DNA from: an uncultured Eubacteriales bacterium
Lineage (GTDB): Bacteria; Bacillota; Clostridia; Christensenellales; Borkfalkiaceae
Assembly (NCBI GenBank): GCA_949288785.1
Contig: CASELQ010000005.1
Coordinates: 1 to 64,000 of the forward strand
Length of the DNA: 64,000 nt
Direction: 5' to 3'
A program made the position numbers and the translations under genes. Positions 37,404 to 47,427 of the stretch are shown in pieces; position 1 is the first letter of the stretch; each line of letters opens with the position of its first letter. The notes under the pieces are model-generated. The model was given only the letters and a program-made list of their open reading frames with translations, ran no database searches and was not told the origin of the DNA.

Positions 37404-39188
37404 ATGAAAGGTTACGGAGAAAAGTTCCTTTCGGAGCTGAAAAACAAAAACGATATAGCAAGCGTGGTTTCAAAGTACGTGAGGTTAGAGCAGCGCGGCG
37501 GCAACCTTTGGGGCAAGTGCCCGTTTCATCACGAAAAAACGGCGTCTTTTTGCGTGAACACGGCGGGGCAGTTTTTCTACTGTTTCGGCTGCCACAAGAG
37601 CGGGGACGTGATAACGTTCGTGCGGGAGATGGAATCGCTCGACTTTCAGGACGCGGTAAGGCTGCTTGCCGAGCGGGCGCATATGCCCATGCCGGACGTG
37701 CAGTACGACGATTCGCAGCTCAGAGAACAGAAAAAACGCAAGGAAAGAATACTGACGCTTTTAAAGGACGCGGCGCGGTTTTACGCCGCCAACCTGCGTT
37801 CCGAAGGGGCGGAAAAACACATAGAATATATATTAAAGCGCAAAATAACTTCCGAGTACGTTGCAAAGTTCGGGCTGGGCGCGTCGTTGGATTATTACGG
37901 GCTGCCCCGCCATTTAAGCAAGCTCGGCTACACTCTGCGCGAGATGGTAGATTCGGGCGCCGTGGGCGAAAGGGGCGGAAAACCTTACGACGCGCTGGGC
38001 GGCAGGCTCATAATACCCGTGATAGATCAGTTTGGTAGCGTAATAGCCTTCTGCGGCAGGATAATAGAGGATAAAAAGGGCGTGGGCAAGTACGTGAACA
38101 CGCGTGAAACCATGGTGTTTTCCAAGGGCAAAACCCTCTTTAACCTCAACAACCTCAAAAAGGTAAAGAACGAAAAGGGGCTGGACAGCATTATAGTGGT
38201 GGAAGGGCATATGGACGCGGTGTCGCTGGTGCAGGCGGGGTTTTCAAACGTGGTGGCAAGCATGGGTACGGCGCTCACCAAGGACCAGGCGCGCATATTA
38301 AAGCGGTATGCGGACAAAGTGTATATAAGTTACGACGGCGATTTTGCGGGTCAGAAAGCCGCGGTGCGCGGGCTGGAAATACTTTCGGAGGAGGGGCTCG
38401 AAGTAAAAGTGGTATCCCTGCCCGAAGGTATGGACCCGGACGACGTTATAAAAAAACAGGGGGCGGAAGGCTATAAAAAGTGCCTTGACGAAGCGCTGCC
38501 CCTTATAGATTTTAAGCTGGCGGTGCTGAAAAAGACTTACGACCTTACCACGGCGGACGGAAAGCGCAAGTATGCTTCCGCCGCAGCCGCGGTGATAAGG
38601 GAAAGCCCCTCTCCCGCCGAGCAGGAAGACCTTTTAAAGCAGGTGAGAGACAGCACGGGCTATACTTTCGAGGCGCTTAAACGCGAACTGTACAGCGCCG
38701 AAGAAAAGCCTGCCGTTCCTCCACCCAATCTTGCCGAAACGGCGGCGGACGCGGGGGACAGGCTTGCAATGGCTTCGCGTTTTGTGCTTTACGCCTGCAT
38801 TTTTAAAAAGCCTTATGCCGACTGGGAGGACTTTAACTCGCTTGAATTTCCGCTGCCGGTGCACGCCGCGCTGAGAGATTACGTGGCGGAGGCGCACGGG
38901 CGGGGAGAAAAGGTGAATTTTTCCGACCTTTTCGAGAGGTTCGGGGAAGAATACGGGGCGGAACTTTCTCTCCTTGCGGCAATGGAGACGGACGAGCGGC
39001 TGTTTTACGGCGAAACTTATTATGCGGACTGCGTAAAAACGCTCAAACGCGCCGCTATAGAAAAAAAACTGCAGCTCCTGTATTCGAGGTATGACGGAGA
39101 GAAAGAATCGGGGCAGCGAAGGGAGATAGCCGCCGAGATGCAGAGTCTGCTTGCGGAAAAGCAAAAACTCGAAAGACAGGGGCGTTGA
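37404..39188 (+). CDS. dnaG: DNA primase
   Basis: A 594-residue DnaG that makes RNA primers at the replication fork. The CHC2 zinc finger is complete (C39, H42, C60, C63). The TOPRIM core carries VEGHMDA, the glutamate of the metal site, and the [12 protein letters not shown] segment with the paired acidic residues. The C-terminal helicase-binding part is more divergent, as is normal. It lies 16 bp after dgt and 22 bp before sigA, forming the macromolecular synthesis operon. Confidence 0.97.
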   Translation: MKGYGEKFLSELKNKNDIASVVSKYVRLEQRGGNLWGKCPFHHEKTASFCVNTAGQFFYCFGCHKSGDVITFVREMESLDFQDAVRLLAERAHMPMPDVQYDDSQLREQKKRKERILTLLKDAARFYAANLRSEGAEKHIEYILKRKITSEYVAKFGLGASLDYYGLPRHLSKLGYTLREMVDSGAVGERGGKPYDALGGRLIIPVIDQFGSVIAFCGRIIEDKKGVGKYVNTRETMVFSKGKTLFNLNNLKKVKNEKGLDSIIVVEGHMDAVSLVQAGFSNVVASMGTALTKDQARILKRYADKVYISYDGDFAGQKAAVRGLEILSEEGLEVKVVSLPEGMDPDDVIKKQGAEGYKKCLDEALPLIDFKLAVLKKTYDLTTADGKRKYASAAAAVIRESPSPAEQEDLLKQVRDSTGYTFEALKRELYSAEEKPAVPPPNLAETAADAGDRLAMASRFVLYACIFKKPYADWEDFNSLEFPLPVHAALRDYVAEAHGRGEKVNFSDLFERFGEEYGAELSLLAAMETDERLFYGETYYADCVKTLKRAAIEKKLQLLYSRYDGEKESGQRREIAAEMQSLLAEKQKLERQGR

Positions 39189-39210
39189 CTTACCCTCGGG
39201 AGGTATACAT

Positions 39211-40488
39211 ATGGAAGAGAAAAAAGACAGCGGGATCAATATGGAAGAGAAAGAAAAGAAAACCCGGCCGGCGGCCGCCGGGAACGCCGTTTCAAACGAC
39301 TTAGGCAGGACGGGCGGTTCGCAGACAATTTCCTGCGGCAAGCCCGAAGAAGAGATAAACGGCGGCGCGCAGACCGTAAATGCGGCGGAAGGAACCGCCG
39401 CCGAAAACGGTATGGCGGCGCAGACCGCGGACGAAAACGTTCTGACGCAGGAGCTTAAAAACCTTGTGTCGGATATTCTGCTTGAATATAAAAAGAGCGG
39501 CAGCATCACTACGGGGCAGCTCTTCGATAAACTGGACAGGTTTCAGGCAACCCCCAACGAGCTGGAAGAGATATACCGCATATTCGACCGCGAAGGCGTG
39601 CAGATCATAAACGAGTACGAAAAGGACAAGGATTTTTACGACCAGCTGTTGCAGGAAATCAGCATGGAGGACCCCGTTAAAATGTATCTTAAAGACATAG
39701 GCAGGGTGCCCCTTCTGCAACCGGAGGAGGAGACCGAACTTGCCCGCAAGATGATGGACGGAGACGAGGCGGCAAAACAGCTCCTGTCGGAGGCAAACCT
39801 GCGCCTTGTGGTATCCATAGCCAAGCGGTATATGGGCAGGGGCATGCAGTTTTTAGACCTCATTCAGGAGGGCAATTTAGGGCTGATGAAAGCGGTGGAA
39901 AAGTTCGACTATCAGAAAGGCTTTAAGTTCTCCACTTACGCCACCTGGTGGATAAGGCAGGCAATAACCCGCGCCATAGCCGACCAGGCGCGCACCATAA
40001 GGATACCCGTGCATATGGTGGAAACCATAAACAAGCTCATAAGGGTATCCAGGCGGCTTTTGCAGGAGTTGGGCAGGGAGCCTACGCCCGAAGAACTTGC
40101 CCGCGAGATGGATATTCCCGAAGAGCGGGTGAGAGAGATTCAGAAGATTGCGCAGGACCCCGTTTCGCTGGAAACGCCCATAGGCGAAGAGGAGGACAGC
40201 CACCTTTCGGACTTTATAGAGGACGAGGGGAGCACCGCCCCCAACGACGCGGTTTCCTACACCATGTTAAAAGAGCAGCTCCTCGGCGTGCTGGACACGC
40301 TCACCCCGCGTGAAGAAAAGGTGTTAAGGTTAAGATACGGGCTGGACGACGGCAGACCCCGCACCTTAGAAGAGGTGGGCAAGGAGTTCAACGTTACGAG
40401 GGAGCGCATAAGGCAGATAGAGGCAAAGGCGTTAAGAAAACTGCGCCACCCCAGCCGCAGAAAGCGCTTGCAGGACTTTATAGACTGA
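39211..40488 (+). CDS. sigA: Primary sigma factor SigA (RpoD)
   Basis: The housekeeping sigma factor, 425 residues. Region 1.1 is visible as [20 protein letters not shown], regions 1.2-2.4 run from [16 protein letters not shown] through [16 protein letters not shown], and region 4.2 is [21 protein letters not shown]. The ATG at 39211 follows GGGAGG; an in-frame ATG 60 bp earlier lies inside dnaG and lacks a site. A 70-residue polar leader precedes region 1.1. Promoters found in this window (TTGACA/TATAAT type) fit this factor. Confidence 0.97.
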   Translation: MEEKKDSGINMEEKEKKTRPAAAGNAVSNDLGRTGGSQTISCGKPEEEINGGAQTVNAAEGTAAENGMAAQTADENVLTQELKNLVSDILLEYKKSGSITTGQLFDKLDRFQATPNELEEIYRIFDREGVQIINEYEKDKDFYDQLLQEISMEDPVKMYLKDIGRVPLLQPEEETELARKMMDGDEAAKQLLSEANLRLVVSIAKRYMGRGMQFLDLIQEGNLGLMKAVEKFDYQKGFKFSTYATWWIRQAITRAIADQARTIRIPVHMVETINKLIRVSRRLLQELGREPTPEELAREMDIPEERVREIQKIAQDPVSLETPIGEEEDSHLSDFIEDEGSTAPNDAVSYTMLKEQLLGVLDTLTPREEKVLRLRYGLDDGRPRTLEEVGKEFNVTRERIRQIEAKALRKLRHPSRRKRLQDFID

Positions 40489-40570
40489 CGGTCTGTTTAC
40501 CGCTCGGGAAGTCTTTCGCCACGCCTTGCGGGCGGCAAAATGAGAGCGGTAAAATCTGATAAGACGGATA

Positions 40571-41257
40571 ATGACGGAAAGGCTGAACGAGATTTTTAAA
40601 AACATACCCGCCTGCCGCACCTTTGCGGACGTGGGGTGCGACCACGGCTATATTGCGCGCGCCGTGCTGGATGAGGGCAGGGCGGAGCGCGCCGTGATTT
40701 CGGACATAAGCGAAAAGTGCCTTGACAAGGCGTGCGCACTGCTAAGCGATTACATATCCTCGGGCAGGTGTAAGGCGTTCGTGTCAGACGGGTTTCAAAA
40801 CCTTCCCCCCGCGGACTGCGCGCTTATTGCGGGGATGGGCGGCGAAGAGATAATAAAGATAATGAAAGAGGCGCCTTACCTTCCCCGAAAACTTGTGTTG
40901 CAGCCCATGAAAAAAAGCGATAAACTCCGCGTTTACGCAGTGAAAGCGGGGTATAAGATATTAAAGGACTATACCTTTTTTGCGGGCGGAGGGTATTATG
41001 ACGTTGTCGTTTGCGAGCGCGGAGAGGACGTGCTTACGGAAGAAGAGGCGGAGTTCGGGCGGACGAATATAAAAGAGCGCCCCGCCGCGTTCAGGGCGTT
41101 TATGCGGCTTACGGCAAAAAAACAGCGGGAGATAGCGCGCGGGCAGCGGCTTTCGGAGGAGCGGCGGCGGGAATTTATTGCCCGCGCGGAGCGCTTCGAA
41201 CGCTATGCCGAAGAGCCTGCGGATCAATTAAAAGACGGAAGGGAAAACGATGCTTAA
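40571..41257 (+). CDS. trmK: tRNA (adenine(22)-N1)-methyltransferase TrmK
   Basis: A 228-residue class I SAM methyltransferase. Motif I ADVGCDHGYI near residue 20 and the family-specific AGMGGEEI and VLQPMKKSDKLR segments identify TrmK, which methylates A22 of tRNAs in Gram-positive bacteria. A C-terminal helical part follows. The gene overlaps the nif3-like gene by 8 bp, and the order sigA-trmK-nif3-like is conserved in Firmicutes. Confidence 0.93.
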   Translation: MTERLNEIFKNIPACRTFADVGCDHGYIARAVLDEGRAERAVISDISEKCLDKACALLSDYISSGRCKAFVSDGFQNLPPADCALIAGMGGEEIIKIMKEAPYLPRKLVLQPMKKSDKLRVYAVKAGYKILKDYTFFAGGGYYDVVVCERGEDVLTEEEAEFGRTNIKERPAAFRAFMRLTAKKQREIARGQRLSEERRREFIARAERFERYAEEPADQLKDGRENDA

Positions 41258-42032
41258 AATACAGGAATTTATGTGCGCGCTCGAAGAGTTTGCGCCCCTT
41301 GCTTTGAGCAGAAAGCGCGTGGAGGCGGGAGATTACGACAACAGCGGCGTGCTTGTGGACGCGAAAAGGGATGTACAAAGAGTGTTTTTTTCGCTGGATC
41401 TTACCGCCGAAACGGCGGCGCGCGCGGCAAAGTTAAAGTGCGATACGGTGGTAACCCACCATCCGGCGATTTACGGCCCGCTCTCCCGCATCACGGCGGA
41501 AGACCCCGTGTTTTTTGCGATAAGGCACGGGCTGAACGTAATATCCATGCACCTCAATTTAGACTATGCGCCGGGCGGCACGGACGAAAGTCTTGCGCAG
41601 GCGCTCGGTGCGGAAAGTAACGGCTGCCGCATAACAGAAAACGAGGGCGGCGGTTACGGCAGGGAATTTGCGGCGGGCGGCAGACCTTTCGGGGAGTTTG
41701 CGGCGGCGGCGGTAAAGGCGATAAAGTGCAGGCATTTTTTAAGTTACGGCGGGAAGAACGACCCCGTAAACGTATGCGCAAGTTTTGCGGGCGCGGGCGG
41801 CGGAGCCCTCTTAAAAGCGCTTGAAAACGGCTGGCTTAAAGCCGATACCGTGGTAACTTCGGACGTGCCGCACCATCTTATAACAAAGTTTATCGAGAGC
41901 GGAAAAAAACTGCTCGTTATATCGCACTATGCGGCGGAAAATTACGGGTTTGAAAGATTTTTCGAACGGGTCAAAGCAAAGGTTGCGGGCAGTGCGGAAA
42001 CGATGTATTTTACGGATAAACGCTTTTTATGA
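41250..42032 (+). CDS. Nif3-like dinuclear metal-centre protein (YqfO)
   Basis: A 260-residue Nif3/YqfO family protein expected to form a toroidal hexamer with a two-metal site. Metal ligands are visible in TVVTHHPAIYG, SMHLNLDYAPGG and ISHYAAENYGFE. It is the short form without the central PII-like insertion found in YqfO of Bacillus. Function remains poorly defined; GTP cyclohydrolase I type 2 has been suggested for the family. It is translationally coupled to trmK. Confidence 0.9.
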   Translation: MLKIQEFMCALEEFAPLALSRKRVEAGDYDNSGVLVDAKRDVQRVFFSLDLTAETAARAAKLKCDTVVTHHPAIYGPLSRITAEDPVFFAIRHGLNVISMHLNLDYAPGGTDESLAQALGAESNGCRITENEGGGYGREFAAGGRPFGEFAAAAVKAIKCRHFLSYGGKNDPVNVCASFAGAGGGALLKALENGWLKADTVVTSDVPHHLITKFIESGKKLLVISHYAAENYGFERFFERVKAKVAGSAETMYFTDKRFL

Positions 42033-42055
42033 TTTAGATTTAAAAGGAGGCTATT

Positions 42056-42763
42056 ATGATAGAAGAATTATTGGCGTATCAGGCGGCGGACGCGGGGCTT
42101 AAAAAGATAGAGAACGAGCTTTCCGCCAGCGAAGACAGAAAGAAGGCGGTGGCTGCCAAAAAGTATCTGGACGGGGTGGAGGAAAGCGTAAACAAACTGG
42201 ACGCGCGCGCGGCGCGGCTTGCCGAAGAGTTTTCTAAACTCGAGGAGGAACTTGCAAAGTGCAAAGAGCAGGAGAGCGAGTTTATAAAGGCAGGCGAGGG
42301 CGTTGAAGACGGGGCGGAGGCGGCGTATCTGTTGAAGAAGATAGATGAGACTTCCGCCGAGATAAAACTCCTTATGCAGAAGGCCGAAAAACTTACCGCC
42401 GAGATAAACGCCGCGGTAAAAGAATACGTGCGCATAAAGAGCGAAACCAAGGCGGCGCAGGCGCAGTATGCGGAGAGCGGGAAAAAATATTCGGGGCTCA
42501 AAGCCTCTTTTAAGGAAGAACGCGAAAGGATAGAAGGCGAACTGAAAGAACTTGCAAAAAAGGTGGATCCCGCGCTCATGGAAAGATATCTTAAAAAGCG
42601 GGCGGGGAAAATTTATCCCGTGCTGTTCGAGGCGCGCGGGCAGTTTTGCGGGGCGTGCAACATGGAACTGCCCATGTCGGAACTGGGAAAACTTAAAAAC
42701 GGCGAGATAATAGAGTGCGACCAGTGCGGCAGGCTGCTTTACCAAAAGCCCAAGAGCAAATGA
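42056..42763 (+). CDS. Coiled-coil protein with C-terminal zinc ribbon
   Basis: A 235-residue soluble protein. Residues 1-185 are almost entirely a long coiled-coil hairpin rich in Glu, Lys and Ala. The last 40 residues contain a C4 zinc ribbon with two CxxC pairs (CGAC and CDQC). Proteins of this layout follow nif3-like genes in many bacteria. They are thought to bind nucleic acid or protein partners, but no function is established. GGAGG lies seven bases upstream of the ATG. Confidence 0.87.
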   Translation: MIEELLAYQAADAGLKKIENELSASEDRKKAVAAKKYLDGVEESVNKLDARAARLAEEFSKLEEELAKCKEQESEFIKAGEGVEDGAEAAYLLKKIDETSAEIKLLMQKAEKLTAEINAAVKEYVRIKSETKAAQAQYAESGKKYSGLKASFKEERERIEGELKELAKKVDPALMERYLKKRAGKIYPVLFEARGQFCGACNMELPMSELGKLKNGEIIECDQCGRLLYQKPKSK

Positions 42764-42804
42764 CGGCGATATAACTGCCCGTACGGGCGAATGTTGACTG
42801 TTTT

Positions 42805-42833
42805 GCTGTGCCGCGGCTAAGCCGCGGCACAGC
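42805..42833. repeat. 13-bp perfect hairpin
   Basis: The arm GCTGTGCCGCGGC and its complement flank a TAA loop. No T run follows at once, so terminator function for the trmK run is only possible. Confidence 0.55.
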
Positions 42834-42915
42834 CGCATTAAGGCGGAAAAGCGTTTTTTTGACAATGTGCGCCCGCCCCTGCGGACAAAAATTTTTAAAA
42901 TGTTTAATAAATACA

Positions 42916-42944
42916 TTGTAAAGGCGCGCGGTTTTTGGTATAAT
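42916..42944 (+). promoter_or_regulatory. Sigma-A promoter for ftsK
   Basis: TTGTAA, a 17-bp spacer and TATAAT, ending 27 bp before the TTG start codon. Confidence 0.75.
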
Positions 42945-42971
42945 CTAATAGACGATTGAAAGAGGTGTCTT

Positions 42972-45900
42972 TTGAGCCAGGTAAGTAGAGGAAACAAAAA
43001 GGATAAGCAGACGGTATTCACCCGCGAAACGCTGGGCGTGGCGCTGGTGCTCTTTTGCACGCTCTGCCTCATATGCCTTATCACGCGGGAAAAAGTATTT
43101 TCGGTGCCGGGGCAGTATATAAACGCCTTTTTATTGGGCGTTGCGGGGTATTTTTCCTACCTTGCGGCGGTATTGGGGATAGTGGAAGGCGTGCTTTTGA
43201 TAACCGACAAAAAGACGGGGCTTTCGGTTAAATATAAGCTCCTTATTTGGGCGCTCGTAATTTGTCTTGCCGTGTTTATGCACCTTATATCCATGGGCAG
43301 CGGCGGCGAGGAAGGCTACGGCAGTTACGGGCGGTATCTTTCCCTTTCGTATACCCGCGGCGAGGGCGGGGCAGCCACGTCTTCTGCCGGCGGCGTGCTG
43401 GCGGGGCTCATCGCCTACCCGTTTTACACGCTCATGACGCAGGTGGGCGCCTGCGTGGTGGTGGGTGCGCTGTTTGCGCTGTGCGCCTATTTACTGGTTG
43501 CCGATATCGTTAAGTCGGAGAAATTCCGTAAGCCCGCTCCCGCGCCTAAGCTCAGGAGTTCGTACGTGCCGGAGGAGGAAACTTCCCTTCCGGAGGGGGT
43601 TACCCTTTCGGGCGAGCGCGATTATCCCGTGGAGGGGGTGGAACTGAGAGACTCCCGCCCTACTCAGCGGCTGTTCGTTACCAATCCGGAAGATTTTAAG
43701 ACCAAGACCAAAAAGGAAATGGCAAAAAAGGAGGGCGACGCCGCCATAAAACTCGGCTTCGGCAAGAACGGGCTGGGGGTGGCGCAGTCCGAACAGACCT
43801 ATTCTTCCGCCAATTCCGACGACCTTAAAAAGAAACTCGAATATATAAAGACGCCCGCTACCATTAACTGGGAAGAGAAGGCGGCGGCTATCTCCGCAGG
43901 CAGCGGCGGAACGCGGGTATCCCAGCCCATAAAGCCCGCCCCGCAAAGGCAGGTTTCCCGCACGGAGGAAAAGACTTCTTCGGCAGCGGAGATACCCTTT
44001 TACGAGCATGACGGCAACAAGATGATGAAAGACGACGCTGCCGGTCATTCCATATCTTTCCGCGACAAGTACGCGCGGGACGATTATTCTTCCGCCCGCC
44101 CCGTAAGCGAACAGCCGAAAGAGACTTTCCGCGAGCGGGAAAGCTTTTCGGAGGGCGGTTTTAACTCGGCAGGTTCCGAAAAGAAAGTCGCGGAGGAGGG
44201 CGCCGTATCCGGCAGCCGCGCCGCGCAAGGGCAGACCGAACATACTGAAAGCGGCAGATTTTCCGAAAACAGAACTTCGGGCAGGACCCGTTCTTTCTTT
44301 GAAGAGATAAAGAGCGAGGAGACAAAGCCTGCGGAGGAAAAAGCGGAGGAGCAGGAACTCCCGCCCGTATCTTCCATAATGAGAGACAGAAATGCCGGGC
44401 GCATACTCTTCGGGGAAGAAGAACCCCGGGAGGAGAACGCCGCTTTGGCGGCGGAAGCAGCCGGGAGGGAGCCGTCCGAATTGCCGGGCGAATTGCCGGG
44501 GCGCGCCGATCGCGCGTTCGGCAGAGACAGGGGAATATCGCGCGGGTTCGGTGAGAGCAGAACTCAGGCAATAGCGCATGAGGAGCCGCCCGCGGAAAAA
44601 CCCGCAAAGCCCGCCCCGCCCATCAACAGGGAATATTTCCGCCCGCCGCTGGATCTTCTGGAATCTTACGCGCCGCCCGTGGACGGACCCACCGAAAACC
44701 ACGAGGAGAGAATGGAGATAATAAAGCAGACGCTCGAAGATTTCCATATAAACGCACTGCCGCAAAGTTACGTTCAGGGTCCTTCCATAACCCGTTACGA
44801 GATAATGATGCCGCCGGGGATATCGGTAAAAAAGGTGCTTAATTACGACGAGGACCTGCGTATGCGCCTTGCATCCAAGTCCGGCGTGCGTATAGAGGCG
44901 CCTATTCCGGGAAAGAACCTGGTGGGCGTGGAAGTGGCGAACAAGAACAAGGTAACCGTGGGATTGAGAGAGGTGATAGAGGGTTCCGCCGGCAAGAAAC
45001 AGAAACCCGGTTCGCTGGTGTTTGCCATAGGCAAGGACATAGTGGGCAACGCCATTACAGATAACCTTGCCAAGGGTCCGCACTTTTTGGTGGCGGGCGC
45101 GACCGGATCGGGCAAGAGCGTGTGCCTTAACGTAATGATAGTAAGCCTTATCATGCGGTACAGCCCGGAGGAGTTAAGGCTTATCCTTATAGACCCCAAG
45201 AGGGTGGGGTTCAGGAATTACGAACACATACCCCATCTTTTGATAGACGAAATAGTTACCGAACCGCAGAAGGCGGTTGCCGTGCTGCAATGGGCGTATA
45301 ACGAGATGGAGCGGCGGTACGACGAGTTTGCCAAATGCAACGGGGTGATAAGCGATATAGAGGCGTATAACGAACTGATAGCGAGCGATACCGTGCCCAA
45401 GATGCCCCGCATCGTCATAATAGTGGACGAGCTGGCGGACCTTATGGAGACCTGTAAAAAGGACATGGAGGCAAAGATACGCGCGCTTGCGCAAAAGGCG
45501 CGTGCCGCGGGCGTGCACTTAGTGCTTGCCACGCAGCGCCCTTCGGTGGATATAATCACGGGTACGATAAAGGCAAACCTGCCTTCGCGTATAGCGCTTA
45601 AAGTAATGAACTTTGCCGATTCGCAGACCATACTTGCGGAAGGCGGGGCGGAAAAACTGCTGGGCAACGGCGACATGCTGTATAAAAATTCTTCTATGGC
45701 GGAGCCCGAGCGTTATCAGGGCGCCTGGATAAGCGACAGGGAAATAAACAACGTGGTTACCTATATAAAGGAGCATAACGCCGCCTATTTTGACGATGAA
45801 CTGAAAGAATTTTTGGAGCAGTCCGTGCGCCCCCGTCAGGATGATGCCGAGGGCGATTCCGGCAGGGACGAAGACGGCGACGGTGTGGACGAACTCTTTT

Positions 45901-46115
45901 TGAAGGCGCTGTGGCTGGCTGTAAATTCCGGCACCGTTTCCATATCTCAGCTGCAAAGGCGGTTCCAGATAGGTTATGCGCGCGCGGGCGGACTGGTGGA
46001 CAAGATGGAGCGCATGGGCTTCGTTTCCGCCAACGAGGGTAGCAAGGCGCGGCGGGTGCTTATCTCGCGGGAAGAGTTCGAGGAGCGTTTCGGCCCTATG
46101 ACCGATACCTACTGA
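42972..46115 (+). CDS. ftsK: FtsK/SpoIIIE-family DNA translocase
   Basis: A 1047-residue membrane-anchored DNA pump. Four helices lie within residues 20-175. A long low-complexity linker (about 185-540) rich in Glu, Arg, Ser and Pro follows. The motor contains Walker A GATGSGKS (Lys715), and the C-terminal gamma winged helix contains QRRFQIGYARAGGLVDKM, which reads orienting DNA motifs. It starts with TTG, with GAGGTG upstream. It clears chromosomes from the septum at division and, as SpoIIIE, fills the forespore; a single copy may do both. Confidence 0.95.
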   Translation: MSQVSRGNKKDKQTVFTRETLGVALVLFCTLCLICLITREKVFSVPGQYINAFLLGVAGYFSYLAAVLGIVEGVLLITDKKTGLSVKYKLLIWALVICLAVFMHLISMGSGGEEGYGSYGRYLSLSYTRGEGGAATSSAGGVLAGLIAYPFYTLMTQVGACVVVGALFALCAYLLVADIVKSEKFRKPAPAPKLRSSYVPEEETSLPEGVTLSGERDYPVEGVELRDSRPTQRLFVTNPEDFKTKTKKEMAKKEGDAAIKLGFGKNGLGVAQSEQTYSSANSDDLKKKLEYIKTPATINWEEKAAAISAGSGGTRVSQPIKPAPQRQVSRTEEKTSSAAEIPFYEHDGNKMMKDDAAGHSISFRDKYARDDYSSARPVSEQPKETFRERESFSEGGFNSAGSEKKVAEEGAVSGSRAAQGQTEHTESGRFSENRTSGRTRSFFEEIKSEETKPAEEKAEEQELPPVSSIMRDRNAGRILFGEEEPREENAALAAEAAGREPSELPGELPGRADRAFGRDRGISRGFGESRTQAIAHEEPPAEKPAKPAPPINREYFRPPLDLLESYAPPVDGPTENHEERMEIIKQTLEDFHINALPQSYVQGPSITRYEIMMPPGISVKKVLNYDEDLRMRLASKSGVRIEAPIPGKNLVGVEVANKNKVTVGLREVIEGSAGKKQKPGSLVFAIGKDIVGNAITDNLAKGPHFLVAGATGSGKSVCLNVMIVSLIMRYSPEELRLILIDPKRVGFRNYEHIPHLLIDEIVTEPQKAVAVLQWAYNEMERRYDEFAKCNGVISDIEAYNELIASDTVPKMPRIVIIVDELADLMETCKKDMEAKIRALAQKARAAGVHLVLATQRPSVDIITGTIKANLPSRIALKVMNFADSQTILAEGGAEKLLGNGDMLYKNSSMAEPERYQGAWISDREINNVVTYIKEHNAAYFDDELKEFLEQSVRPRQDDAEGDSGRDEDGDGVDELFLKALWLAVNSGTVSISQLQRRFQIGYARAGGLVDKMERMGFVSANEGSKARRVLISREEFEERFGPMTDTY

Positions 46116-46125
46116 GGAGAGGGTT

Positions 46126-47427
46126 ATGCAGGCGAACGGCGCAAAAAAGATAGGCGTTATTTCCTTGGGGTGCGACAAGAACAGGGTAGATACCGAAAAG
46201 ATGCTTGCCGTTATAGCGGAGCGGCACCAAATCGTTTCCGACCCCGCTTCGGCGGACGTTATCATAATAAACACATGCGCGTTTTTAAACAGCGCCAGGA
46301 AAGAGGCGATAGAAGAGGTTATTGCCGCGGCGGAGTATAAAAAGACCGGCAATAAAAAGATTATAGTTACCGGCTGTCTTCCGCAGAAGTTTATAGGCGA
46401 GATATATTCCGAGCTAAAGGAAGCGGACGGGTTTACGGGCATATCCGATTACTGGCGTATAAACGAGGTGATAGACAGGGTGTGCGCGGGCGAGCGGGTG
46501 AACGCCGTGGGAAAGCCGGGCGGCGAGTGCGGATATAAGCGGGTGCTTACCACTTCGGGCTATGCCTATCTTAAAGTGGCGGACGGGTGCTCCAATTTCT
46601 GGAAGATACGCGGCAGGTATCGTTCGGTGCCTTGCGAGGAACTTGTAAAAGAGGCGGCGGCGCTCGGCGATATAAATGAACTCGTTTTGGTCGCGCAGGA
46701 CGCGGCAAAGTACGGGCAGGACCTTGTGCCCGAGACAAGCCTGCCGGCGCTTATAAGGCGGCTTTCCGCCCTTGAAAACGTGCGCGGCATAAGGCTTTTG
46801 TACTGTTATCCCGAAAATATTACCGAAGAACTTATTCACGAACTTAGGGATAACCCCAAAATGATCAGGTACATAGACATACCCTTTCAGCACGCGGACG
46901 ACGGGATATTAAAACTCATGAACAGAAAGGGGAGCGGGGCGGAGTATCTTGCCCTTATAGAAAAATTAAGGCGCGAGGTGCCGGGCATAGCCGTGCGCTC
47001 CACGTTTATGACGGGTTTTCCGGGCGAAACGGAAGAGGCTTTCGGCAGGCTGACTGACTTTTTGCGGGCCGCCCGGCCGGACAGCGCGGGTTTTTTCGCA
47101 TACAGCCGGGAAAAAGATACCGCGGCGGACAATCTCCCCGGGCATCTGCCCGCACGGGTAAAGAACGCGCGGCTCAAAAAACTGTATTCGGTGCAGAAAA
47201 AGATTTCGCGCGAGACCTGCAAGAGCCGGGTGGGGAAAACCTATTCGGTGTTTGCCGAGGGGTTTGACGAAAACGCGATTGTGTATTACGGCAGAGCGTA
47301 TTTTCAGGCGCCGGAAGTTGACGGAAAGGTCTACTTTTTTTCCGCCGAACCGGTGGAATACGGCAAATTTTACAGGGTTAAGATAACCAAATCCGACGAT
47401 TACGACCTTTACGGGGTGAGAGAATGA
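46126..47427 (+). CDS. rimO: RimO-type methylthiotransferase lacking two radical-SAM cysteines
   Basis: A 433-residue protein matching RimO, which methylthiolates an aspartate of ribosomal protein S12. The auxiliary-cluster cysteines C16, C51 and C84 in the N-terminal domain and the C-terminal TRAM domain are present. The radical SAM motif is not: where the family has GCSN-x-CxYC-x3-KIRG, this protein reads GCSNFWKIRG at 154-163. Only C155 remains. The nucleotides fit a clean 18-nt in-frame deletion inside codons for the second and third cysteines. As written, it could not form the SAM-binding cluster. Overlaps pgsA by 4 bp. Confidence 0.9.
   Translation: MQANGAKKIGVISLGCDKNRVDTEKMLAVIAERHQIVSDPASADVIIINTCAFLNSARKEAIEEVIAAAEYKKTGNKKIIVTGCLPQKFIGEIYSELKEADGFTGISDYWRINEVIDRVCAGERVNAVGKPGGECGYKRVLTTSGYAYLKVADGCSNFWKIRGRYRSVPCEELVKEAAALGDINELVLVAQDAAKYGQDLVPETSLPALIRRLSALENVRGIRLLYCYPENITEELIHELRDNPKMIRYIDIPFQHADDGILKLMNRKGSGAEYLALIEKLRREVPGIAVRSTFMTGFPGETEEAFGRLTDFLRAARPDSAGFFAYSREKDTAADNLPGHLPARVKNARLKKLYSVQKKISRETCKSRVGKTYSVFAEGFDENAIVYYGRAYFQAPEVDGKVYFFSAEPVEYGKFYRVKITKSDDYDLYGVRE

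Noticed and set aside
43491..45083. 530-codon minus-strand frame opposite ftsK
   Set aside because: Shadow of the low-complexity linker of ftsK; no plausible protein features.
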